Shown in pieces: positions 1-5,282 of a stretch of 5,495 bases of DNA. This DNA is from Acidimicrobiaceae bacterium. GTDB lineage: Bacteria > Actinomycetota > Acidimicrobiia > Acidimicrobiales > Aldehydirespiratoraceae. The notes under the pieces were generated by a model. The model saw only the letters and a list, made by a program, of their open reading frames with translations, was not told where the DNA came from and ran no database searches. Where the stretch lies: contig VXNG01000045.1 of NCBI GenBank assembly GCA_009840695.1, positions 1-5,495 on the forward strand. The letters are read 5' to 3'. Numbering within the stretch: position 1 is the first letter of the stretch; each line of letters opens with the position of its first letter. The translations under genes and the position numbers were made by a program.

Positions 1-2
1 AG

Positions 3-140
3 GTGCGCCACGCCATCGACCTCGGCACCCACACCCTGTTCGTGGGCGAGCTGGTGGACGGCGACATCCAAGTCGACGAGGCCCGCTCCGCCTCTATGAG
101 CGACACCCGCATGAAGTACGGAGGCGTCAAGCGCCACTAG
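3..140 (+). CDS. Flavin reductase family protein, C-terminal end (5' end outside window)
   Basis: The last 45 residues and TAG stop of a gene that begins before the window. The sequence DLGTHTLFVGELVDG, followed by a DTRMKYGG segment, fits the C-terminal part of flavin reductase-like (FMN-binding split barrel) proteins. Such enzymes use NAD(P)H to reduce flavin for a partner monooxygenase. An HpaB-type oxygenase begins at 5283, so this could be its reductase component (HpaC role). That pairing is inferred from context, because the flavin- and NADH-binding parts are not visible. The last five codons and first base of the stop (GVKRH) lie inside the 16-bp direct repeat that recurs at 2175 and 3938, so the 3' end looks like an integration target that was regenerated on insertion. 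No specific hpaC assignment is made because only the C-terminus is seen. Confidence 0.75.
   Translation: MRHAIDLGTHTLFVGELVDGDIQVDEARSASMSDTRMKYGGVKRH
118..138 (+). repeat. Direct repeat copy 1 (putative attachment site, left)
   Basis: Contains GGCGTCAAGCGCCACT (123-138) and is identical to copy 2 over 21 bp (118-138 versus 2170-2190). It forms the last codons of the flavin reductase gene and is followed by AG, giving a TAG stop. The core has short dyad arms, GGCG and CGCC, around TCAAG. The identity is seen directly; the role as an attL-like site is inferred from its position at a gene 3' end and its recurrence at the other boundaries. Confidence 0.85.
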
Positions 141-399
141 TCCCTGGGCCCAACTAGCGGCGGCTTCAGACTGTTGCCTGCTCGCTAAGTCTCCAGAATG
201 TAAAGGAATGCCGCGAAACGGTGACTTGGCTGGCTGTTGCGTGCTCGCTAAGTCCCCAGAATGTAAAGGAATGCCGCTTACGGGCCGAAAATGTAAACGC
301 TCAAGGCCACGGACGCTGACCAGGATCCCGTCACCGCCCGGGAAGTGTGGGTCTCCGTCTCGAACCGCCGTTGCCTCCGTCGGCTCGCTCCGCGCTTGA
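141..399. other. Leader region upstream of the kinase gene; no convincing gene
   Basis: 259 bp between the reductase stop and the kinase start. It holds an 8-bp palindrome TGGGCCCA (145-152), the two-copy 44-bp repeat (171-277) and a third short AATGTAAA motif (290-297). Part of it is noticeably more A+T-rich than its surroundings. A 63-codon open frame (208-399) starts inside the repeat but has no ribosome binding site or family resemblance and is not called. No clear promoter was recognised. Confidence 0.6.
171..277 (+). repeat. Two tandem 44-bp imperfect direct repeats, period 63 bp
   Basis: Positions 171-214 and 234-277 match at 42 of 44 positions; the differences are at 178/241 and 192/255. 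They are separated by 19 bp of unrelated sequence. Both copies contain CCAGAATGTAAAGGAATGCC. A third partial copy of the inner motif, AATGTAAA, lies at 290-297. Multiple internal repeats of this sort occur at the ends of some insertion sequences (for example the IS21 family) and in clustered operator sites. Nothing here decides between the two. No transposase gene accompanies them. Confidence 0.9.
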
Positions 400-1359
400 A
401 TGGTCGTGATGGCTGAGTCCGAGGCCTTGTCCACAGCGGTCGACGCTGAACGCTACCCCGTGTTTGATGTCACTGACTGGGCGGTCGTGCGGCGGGAGCA
501 ACTCGGCACGAAGCCCAAGCGGTGGATCCTCGCTCCGGACGGCAATCGCTGGCTCATGAAGTACACCACCGACAATCAGCGAAGTGACGGTACCAGTTAC
601 CGGAAGGGGGACGACTGGTCCGAGCGCGTCGCCAACGGCGTCGCTGGACGGCTCGGCATCCCAGCGGCTCGTACGGAACTCGCTTTGGATCGGGCTGCCG
701 AAGCTCCGGGCTACGGCATCATCAGCAAGTCAGTTCTTGCCCCGCATAGCGGCGATCCGCCCCAGAGTCCAGAGGAATTGGTCCATGGCAACCAACTCGT
801 GGACGTGGAGTTGGTCGGTCGCGAGCGGATTGGACATACCGTCGAGGCCATCCGGCAGGCGCTTGACGACATCTCGGCACCCAGCGGCATTGATGATCAC
901 CTCACGGCATGGGACGTGTTCGTCGGCTATTTGCTGTTGGACGCTGTGGTCGGCAACACCGACCGGCATGAGGAGAACTGGGCAGTGATCGATCGAGCCG
1001 GTGTCCGCCGTCTCGCGGCCACCTTCGACCATGCCTCGTGCTTAGGATTCCTGCTCGACGACGAGCGGCGCATGCGACACCTGCACACCCGCGACCGCTA
1101 CGACACGCCCGAAGCGTGGGCCGACCGAGCGAAGTCGAAGTTCGAGGGTCGGCCGCATCCAGTCGTGGCCGCGATGCGTGCCTTGGACTTAACCGATCAG
1201 ACCGTCCGCCAGCGTTGGGTCGGCCGATGCGAAGACGTGGACCGCCTCGTCGAACCCATCTCGATGGTCCCTGAGGACCGTATGTCACCCTTGGCGCGAC
1301 AGTTCGCTGAACGGGTGATCCGGCGGAATTGCCAATGGCTGCTCGACAAGTTCCGCTAG
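400..1359 (+). CDS. HipA-like Ser/Thr protein kinase (stand-alone, HipT/CtkA-like)
   Basis: A 319-residue protein with the HipA kinase fold signatures in order. LGTKPKRW (35-42) lies where HipA proteins have the ATP-contacting loop. WLMKY supplies the likely ATP-binding Lys54, and DDWSERVA supplies the helix-C Glu75. LVHGNQL is at 128-134. The catalytic loop VVGNTDRHEENW (183-194) has the likely catalytic Asp188 and metal-binding Asn193. TFDHASCLG (208-216) has Asp210 in the DFG-like position. HipA-family kinases phosphorylate translation factors such as glutamyl- or tryptophanyl-tRNA synthetase; the target here is unknown. It lacks the N-terminal HipA subdomain that binds HipB, and no HipB-like helix-turn-helix gene is present. 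The following HIRAN gene starts 35 bp downstream and probably shares the transcript. The start is uncertain: an in-frame TGA immediately precedes ATG 400, ATG 409 is an alternative, and neither has a clear ribosome binding site. All key kinase residues are intact, so it is probably active. Confidence 0.85.
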   Translation: MVVMAESEALSTAVDAERYPVFDVTDWAVVRREQLGTKPKRWILAPDGNRWLMKYTTDNQRSDGTSYRKGDDWSERVANGVAGRLGIPAARTELALDRAAEAPGYGIISKSVLAPHSGDPPQSPEELVHGNQLVDVELVGRERIGHTVEAIRQALDDISAPSGIDDHLTAWDVFVGYLLLDAVVGNTDRHEENWAVIDRAGVRRLAATFDHASCLGFLLDDERRMRHLHTRDRYDTPEAWADRAKSKFEGRPHPVVAAMRALDLTDQTVRQRWVGRCEDVDRLVEPISMVPEDRMSPLARQFAERVIRRNCQWLLDKFR

Positions 1360-1394
1360 GTTCGATGTCGTACCCCGCAACTACGGTGACGCAC

Positions 1395-2138
1395 ATGACC
1401 GAGCCCGGCGAAGACCGCCTCTATGCCGCTTGGCGCAACCCAGAGGGTCTGATCCGTCCTGTGGGAGTTCTGACGCGCCTGCGAACGGCCGAGGGGGAAT
1501 CGTACCGGTTCGCCTACCTGAAGGCAGCCGAGCAGTTCGACGGCTTCGTCTGCCTACCGGGCCTGCCCGAGTTGCACAGCGTTTACGAGAGCGAGTACCT
1601 CTTCCCGGTTTTTCGGAATCGTCTGATGCCGCGGAGTCGTCCCGACTATGGCCATTACGTCTCGGAGTTGAATCTTGAGGTGGATACGGACCCCTTCGAG
1701 GTCTTGATCCGTAGTGAGGGCCGTAGGGCGACTGACCGAGTGGAGGTGTTCGCCCATCCCGAGTGCACTCCTGAGGGCACCCTGACGACGCTGTTCTTCG
1801 TTCGGGGCATCCGCCATCTCGAGGGTGCCGCGGCCGCGGTCGATGACGTGCAGCCGGGCGAAGTGCTGGAACTCGTGGACGAGCCGGACAACCAGGTGAA
1901 CCGTCGGGCCATCCTTGTCAGCACTCGCACGGGGCGGCGACTGGGCTGGACGCCCGATTGCCTGGTCAACATGCTTCATGAACTGCGCGACTTGAATAGC
2001 CCCGTCGAGGTCACGGCGGAGCACGTCAACCCCGAGACGTCGCCACCGCATATGCGTCTGCTGTGCAAGCTGCGGGCGCCGTGGCCCGAGGGCTACGAGC
2101 CCCTTACAGGCCCCGAGTACCGGCCCATCGCCGCCTAA
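1395..2138 (+). CDS. HIRAN domain protein with HipA N-subdomain-like region; probable kinase partner
   Basis: A 247-residue protein with two recognisable parts. Residues about 8-78 follow the pattern of the HipA N-terminal subdomain: W..N...VG.LT.L..G..YRF.Y, then LPGLPEL, then YLFPVFRNRL. Residues about 133-212 match a HIRAN domain: FFVRGIRHLEG, then PGEVLELVDEPDN..NRRAILV, then GRRLGWTPDCLVNML. HIRAN domains are known as DNA-end-binding modules in HLTF/Rad5-type and bacterial proteins. The C-terminus (RLLCKLRAPWPEGYEPL) is characteristic of this bacterial family as I recall it. It probably pairs with the upstream HipA-like kinase, as HipS pairs with HipT, which would make it the likely regulator or antitoxin; this is inference. 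ATG 1395 has GGTGA five bases upstream. ATG 1365 (10 codons earlier, AGG at 1358-1360) is an in-frame alternative. It ends 31 bp before repeat copy 2. Confidence 0.75.
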   Translation: MTEPGEDRLYAAWRNPEGLIRPVGVLTRLRTAEGESYRFAYLKAAEQFDGFVCLPGLPELHSVYESEYLFPVFRNRLMPRSRPDYGHYVSELNLEVDTDPFEVLIRSEGRRATDRVEVFAHPECTPEGTLTTLFFVRGIRHLEGAAAAVDDVQPGEVLELVDEPDNQVNRRAILVSTRTGRRLGWTPDCLVNMLHELRDLNSPVEVTAEHVNPETSPPHMRLLCKLRAPWPEGYEPLTGPEYRPIAA

Positions 2139-2169
2139 CAAATCAAACGGGACTCATTACCGGCGAGTG

Positions 2170-2190
2170 ACGGAGGCGTCAAGCGCCACT
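2170..2190 (+). repeat. Direct repeat copy 2 (putative internal attachment site)
   Basis: Identical to copy 1 over 21 bp (2170-2190) and to copy 3 over 18 bp (2175-2192 versus 3938-3955). It sits alone between two convergent genes and is followed by GA, so it still reads GGVKRH-stop, a leftover of the reductase 3' end that serves no gene here. This marks it as a junction between two inserted units rather than a chance match. Confidence 0.85.
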
Positions 2191-2202
2191 GACAAGATTT
2201 CC

Positions 2203-2235
2203 CCGACGGTCGGTTCGACTGCCCGGACCACGGGC
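2203..2235 (-). terminator. Possible stem-loop terminator after the DUF4173 gene
   Basis: Directly after the minus-strand stop (2236-2238), the arms GCCCG (2221-2225) and CGGGC (2231-2235) form a perfect 5-bp stem with a 5-nt loop. A second dyad, CCGAC/GTCGG, lies at 2203-2213. Neither is followed by a long U tract, which is common in high-GC actinomycetes but keeps this tentative. Confidence 0.35.
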
Positions 2236-3813
2236 TCAACTGCAATCTCCCGTACCCGCTAGACTGCGCAGCGTCTCGAGGTTGTCGTCCACGGCGTGGC
2301 GCGCCCTGCTCTCGGACCAGTTGAAGCTGCGCCAGTCGGCAGGTTGTTCAGGGCCCCACTGGTGCAGGAGCCGGCTCGCCACCGAGCACTGTGCCTCATC
2401 CGGCAGCTCGTCGAGGCGGGCAATCAGAACGGGTGCCGCGTCACTCCCGAGCGAGCCGAGGTGCTCCACGTCCACCCCGCCCAACTGCTCGATCCGGTCG
2501 AGATTGTGACGGGCGACCAGGCCGGCAGGATTGATGAACTGCAGCGCACCCACCAGCACGAAAGCCGTGACGAGGGCGCCGATGGCGAAACGGTCGCGCC
2601 GGCCGCTGAACACGGTCACCCCGAACCAGACCACGATCACCGTCAACCACACGAGCACCGCGGTAACCACGACACGCGGCTCCGTGAGGCCGTAGGCGGT
2701 CTGGTAGGCCTGCACACGCTGAAGCGCCGAGGCGACAATGACCATCAGAAGAACTAGGTGGACGCCTGCGAGTGCGCCGAACACCGCCCGTGCCTTCGGA
2801 CTGCGCTCACCGAGCAGGCTGTGGGCGGCGAGGAGCCAGGGAATGGCCAACGCCACCGCGGCGACGAGCTGGAAGAAACCGGCACGGGCGTAGGCGGCGT
2901 ACGTGAGACCCGGAGTGACCTCGACCCAGGAACTTCCTCCGAACAGGTAACGGAACTGCACGATCACGAAGCCCAGGAACAGGAGATCCACCAGGCCTAG
3001 AGCGGTGGCCACCTCGGCGGTCCCAAGCGTCGGGCGGGCGAGCTTGAGGCGTCGAATCCCCTCGAGCCTCGTGCCCGACAAGGCGCCGACCAGGTAGCCG
3101 CAGACGAGCCAGGACAGGACGGCGATGACCACCAGATGCGAACCGAAGTTTTCCAGGTTGATCCTCGCCAAGTCTCCGACAATCGTGGCGAACACCTTGT
3201 CGGCCGAGATGAAGAGCGCCCCGAAGACGACCAGCGGCACGAGCGCGAGGAGCATTCCGGCGAGGGCAGTCCGGACCACGGCGCGTGCGGTCCGTCTGGG
3301 GGTGTCGACTCCGAGGTGACCCCAGTGCCGGCGGTTCATCAGTCGAGCACATCCGGACGCCGAGTGGAGCCCGGCTCCCGCCACGGCCTCGAAGATGTCG
3401 GTGATGCCGGACCTCATGGTCCACGCGCGCCCCGGGTTGAGAACCGGTAGCGAGAACGCGGTGAGCGTCGCGACGAGGGTTCCGAAACGGAGAATGTCGG
3501 AGCCCCGCCACAGCAGAGCGGCACTGCAGAGGAGTCCCACTCCAATCCACGACGACGCCTCCCGGTTGAGGGGCGATTCACTGCGCCGGGTCACGATCCA
3601 GACGGAGGCGGCGAGACCCATGAACAACAGGAAGAAGTTGAGGCCGGGGCCCGCCGGCGCCCGCAGGAGTTGGTCTCCGGCGAACCCCATTGCGATGCCG
3701 GCCACCAGGATGGCGACAACAGGCAGGGAGCGGTCGGGCTGGACGTTCGGAGGTGACGTCGGCTCCGGTGATTCGGGCCCTTGCCGTTGCGACTGCAAAG
3801 AATTCTGTGTCAT
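2236..3813 (-). CDS. DUF4173-family multi-pass membrane protein
   Basis: A 525-residue integral membrane protein. A polar, proline-rich N-terminal tail (1-29) precedes roughly eleven hydrophobic segments, near residues 31-50, 58-75, 88-123 (two), 184-203, 226-247, 268-290, 312-335, 343-365, 380-402 and 408-428. FGALFISADKVF (198-209), RYLFGG (288-293), TYAAYARAGFFQLV (304-317) and RVQAYQTAYGLTEPR (366-380), followed by INPAGLVARHNLDR, match the DUF4173 (DUF4153-related) pattern. A soluble C-terminal tail (about 440-525) includes LGSDAAPVLIARL and ends with a WRSFNWS..RA segment typical of the family. The molecular function is unknown, and no enzyme motif is visible. ATG 3813 is preferred because GGAGAG (3824-3819) lies five bases upstream; a TTG six codons earlier is less likely. 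It is the only gene in unit 2, convergent with the HIRAN gene. Confidence 0.85.
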   Translation of the reverse strand: MTQNSLQSQRQGPESPEPTSPPNVQPDRSLPVVAILVAGIAMGFAGDQLLRAPAGPGLNFFLLFMGLAASVWIVTRRSESPLNREASSWIGVGLLCSAALLWRGSDILRFGTLVATLTAFSLPVLNPGRAWTMRSGITDIFEAVAGAGLHSASGCARLMNRRHWGHLGVDTPRRTARAVVRTALAGMLLALVPLVVFGALFISADKVFATIVGDLARINLENFGSHLVVIAVLSWLVCGYLVGALSGTRLEGIRRLKLARPTLGTAEVATALGLVDLLFLGFVIVQFRYLFGGSSWVEVTPGLTYAAYARAGFFQLVAAVALAIPWLLAAHSLLGERSPKARAVFGALAGVHLVLLMVIVASALQRVQAYQTAYGLTEPRVVVTAVLVWLTVIVVWFGVTVFSGRRDRFAIGALVTAFVLVGALQFINPAGLVARHNLDRIEQLGGVDVEHLGSLGSDAAPVLIARLDELPDEAQCSVASRLLHQWGPEQPADWRSFNWSESRARHAVDDNLETLRSLAGTGDCS

Positions 3814-3839
3814 GAAGTCTCTCCACAACAACCGCCCGA

Positions 3840-3859
3840 CCTATAGGACCCTATACAGG
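3840..3859 (-). promoter_or_regulatory. A+T-rich palindromic region upstream of the DUF4173 gene, possible promoter or operator
   Basis: The perfect palindrome CCTATAGG (3840-3847) is followed ten bases on by CCTATACAGG (3850-3859). On the minus strand this gives two TATAGG hexamers that could act as -10 boxes 27-42 bp before the start codon. I see no good -35 box at the right spacing. The symmetry could equally be a repressor site. This is the only A+T-rich patch in the 124 bp upstream of the gene. Confidence 0.3.
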
Positions 3860-3937
3860 AGATGGAGGCCTTCTGCTGCGGCCAGTAGCGGCGGAGCGAT
3901 CGGTGCCCGAGACCCTCCGGCAGCCGTGGTTCGAAGG

Positions 3938-3955
3938 GGCGTCAAGCGCCACTGA
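3938..3955 (+). repeat. Direct repeat copy 3 (putative attachment site, right)
   Basis: GGCGTCAAGCGCCACT (3938-3953) plus GA, identical to copy 2 over 18 bp. It overlaps the 3' end of the MFS gene: the MFS stop is 3942-3944 and its last codons are read from the complementary strand of the core. On the plus strand it still reads GVKRH-stop. In the attachment-site model this is the attR-like boundary next to the ancestral chromosome. Confidence 0.85.
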
Positions 3956-5177
3956 GTTCGCCGCCGGCGGCGCCCAAGCGGCTCCGGTTGGCGGCGAGTA
4001 GGCCGCAGAGCGCGCACGTCGCGGTGACGGCCCCCACCGTGACCAGGGCGGTGCGGCTGCCGAAGGCGTCCACCATCCAGCCCAGGATCGGGCCGCCGAC
4101 GGCGCGGGCCCCCACGAAGACGACGCCGTACGCCGCGGACACCCGGCCCTGCAGGCGGGGATCGGCCGCGGTCTGCACCGATCCGTTGGACAGGCTCAGG
4201 AACCCGCCGCCGAAGGTGCCTACCACAAAGATGACCGCTACCCCGGCGAGGAGGTGGTCCACAGCAGCCAGCGGGACCATGGCCGCGCTGAACACGATCA
4301 GCAGGATCGCAAGATTGCGTGATCCCTCCAGCTTCGATGCTGCCATCATCACCGAGCCGATCAGGCTGCCGACCGCCATGACCTGGGCCAGGATCGCGAA
4401 CGTGCCCGCCCCGCTCTCCAGCTGCTTGTCGGCGATCACTGGAAGCAGCACCGCCAGATTCCAGCCGAACAGGGTGAAGGAGCACAGCAGGGCCATCGGT
4501 ATGGTCACTGCCGGGGTACGCAGCAGGTAGCCGAGCACCCGGCCCCCGGCGGCTCGGGATGCTTCCGACGAGGTGACGGTGGTGGTCACCACCCGGAGCA
4601 CCAGCATGGCCGCGAGCAGTGACGTCACTCCGTTCACTGCGAAGCAGGCCCATGCCGCGGACAGGCTCAGGAAGAGCCAAGCTGCGCCGCTTCCCAGGAA
4701 CCGACCTATCGACATCACTGAGGTGTGCAGCCGGGCCGCCCGGTCGATCCCGTCGGCGAGGACGACATCACGCACGAAGGCTCGCCGCAGCGGCGTGTCG
4801 ATGGCGCCGATCACGCCCAGCACTGCGACGGCTCCGAACAGCACTGCCAGCGGCAGGTCTTCTCCCATCGCTAGTGCGAGGAGTGCCAGCGCGCTAGCGA
4901 CGACGGACTTCGAGCCCTGAGTGGAGGCCAGCAGCCGGCGCCGGTCCATCCGGTCGGCCAGTGTCCCCGCCAGCGGCGCGAGAACGACGGCCGAGCCCGA
5001 CCGGATCGCAACGGTGAGCCCGACTACGAATGCGCTGCCGGTGATCTCATACACCAGCCACACCTCGGCGAGGTGGTGGGCCCACATCCCGGCGCCGTGC
5101 AGGAACTGGGCTCCGGCGTAGCGGCGGAAGTTGGGGTTGCTCAGCGTGCCGGCCAGCCGGCCCAGTGCGAGCTTCAC
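3942..5177 (-). CDS. MFS transporter (MFS_3 / EntS-like exporter family)
   Basis: A 411-residue major facilitator protein of about 12 membrane segments, the usual length for the family. The N-terminus NPNFRRYAGAQFLHGAGMW and the loop 2-3 motif A, GTLADRMDRRRLL (71-83), fit the enterobactin-exporter-like MFS_3 group. The second half has DPRLQGRVSAAYGVVFVGARAVGGPILGW, another hallmark of that group. The substrate cannot be read from sequence. Lying between the reductase end and divergent hpaB, it may move an aromatic substrate or product of the monooxygenase pathway; that is inference. GTG 5177 is chosen because GAGGA (5186-5182) lies four bases upstream and the translated product begins just before the conserved N-terminus. 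The upstream open frame to 5372 runs antisense through hpaB and is not expected to be translated. Its last codons and stop lie within direct repeat copy 3, so it would overlap the reductase gene by 14 nt in a repeat-excised arrangement. Confidence 0.88.
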   Translation of the reverse strand: MKLALGRLAGTLSNPNFRRYAGAQFLHGAGMWAHHLAEVWLVYEITGSAFVVGLTVAIRSGSAVVLAPLAGTLADRMDRRRLLASTQGSKSVVASALALLALAMGEDLPLAVLFGAVAVLGVIGAIDTPLRRAFVRDVVLADGIDRAARLHTSVMSIGRFLGSGAAWLFLSLSAAWACFAVNGVTSLLAAMLVLRVVTTTVTSSEASRAAGGRVLGYLLRTPAVTIPMALLCSFTLFGWNLAVLLPVIADKQLESGAGTFAILAQVMAVGSLIGSVMMAASKLEGSRNLAILLIVFSAAMVPLAAVDHLLAGVAVIFVVGTFGGGFLSLSNGSVQTAADPRLQGRVSAAYGVVFVGARAVGGPILGWMVDAFGSRTALVTVGAVTATCALCGLLAANRSRLGAAGGELSGA

Positions 5178-5197
5178 GCGATCCTCACATCGACAGT

Positions 5198-5226
5198 TTG
5201 ACAGCGCAGGCAGGTTGTCAGACAAT
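5198..5226 (+). promoter_or_regulatory. Probable sigma-70-type promoter of hpaB
   Basis: A perfect -35 box TTGACA (5198-5203), a 17-bp spacer and a -10 box GACAAT (5221-5226, four of six consensus bases). Transcription would begin near 5233, about 50 bp before the hpaB start. The adjacent repressor-like palindrome covers the -10 box. Confidence 0.6.
5215..5225. promoter_or_regulatory. GntR (FadR/FCD-type) operator-like palindrome
   Basis: TTGTCAGACAA is a perfect inverted repeat around a central A. It fits the TNGTNNNACNA consensus known for FadR-subfamily GntR regulators, which often control aromatic and organic-acid catabolism in response to the substrate. It overlaps the -10 box of the hpaB promoter, so bound protein would block transcription. 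It also lies 38 bp from the MFS start and could control both divergent genes. The regulator gene is not in the window. Confidence 0.6.
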
Positions 5227-5273
5227 CTGCTACTAGGGCGGGGCCTGCGCGGCGCGGCTTTCGTCGTTCTCCT

Positions 5274-5278
5274 GGAGG
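5274..5278 (+). promoter_or_regulatory. Ribosome binding site that fixes the hpaB start
   Basis: GGAGG four bases before ATG 5283. A nearer ATG at 5279 is in another frame and directly abuts the site, so 5283 is the start, in agreement with the conserved protein N-terminus. Confidence 0.7.
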
Positions 5279-5282
5279 ATGG

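Larger units (their letters stand above)
139..2190. mobile_element. Putative inserted unit 1 (HipA-like kinase / HIRAN cassette)
   Basis: The segment between repeat copies 1 and 2, about 2.05 kb. It carries a leader with tandem repeats and a two-gene kinase/HIRAN module. It is bounded by 21-bp identical direct repeats, the left one being the reductase 3' end. It encodes no integrase, transposase or resolvase that I can find, so it would be either a decayed element or one moved by a recombinase supplied elsewhere. Boundaries are set by the repeats only; the exact crossover point is unknown. Confidence 0.45.
2191..3953. mobile_element. Putative inserted unit 2 (DUF4173 membrane protein cassette)
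   Basis: The segment between repeat copies 2 and 3, about 1.76 kb, holding one minus-strand gene with its own upstream region and a hairpin after its stop. Its flanks share no visible similarity with unit 1 beyond the repeat, so the two units look independently acquired at the same site. No recombinase is encoded. An alternative is one 3.8-kb island with an internal repeat copy. Confidence 0.4.

Noticed and set aside
123..138. Integron attC-type recombination site
   Set aside because: The short GGCG/CGCC dyad is far smaller than attC, and the GTTRRRY-type core and paired boxes are missing.
137..157. CTAGT...ACTAG inverted repeat just after the reductase stop as a terminator
   Set aside because: Five-bp A/T-containing arms with an 11-nt loop and no T tract; too weak to call.
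171..277. CRISPR-like repeat pair
   Set aside because: Only two copies, with 44-bp repeats and a 19-bp gap, no further units and no cas genes.
208..399. 63-codon plus-strand open frame in the leader, same frame as the kinase
   Set aside because: It starts inside the 44-bp repeat, has no ribosome binding site, shows an Arg/Ser/Pro-rich composition typical of chance frames in high-GC DNA, and ends in TGA directly before the kinase ATG.
1554..2141. Minus-strand 195-codon open frame over the HIRAN gene
   Set aside because: Antisense shadow with no recognisable motif; the plus-strand frame has the HIRAN and HipA-like patterns.
3814..3831. TTG start for the DUF4173 gene six codons upstream of ATG 3813
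   Set aside because: ATG 3813 has GGAGAG at ideal spacing, and the extra residues fall across that ribosome binding site.
3841..4680. Long minus-strand open frame overlapping the MFS gene
   Set aside because: A frame-shifted shadow of the MFS gene with Arg/Gly/Pro-rich, non-membrane translation; the MFS frame has clear family motifs.
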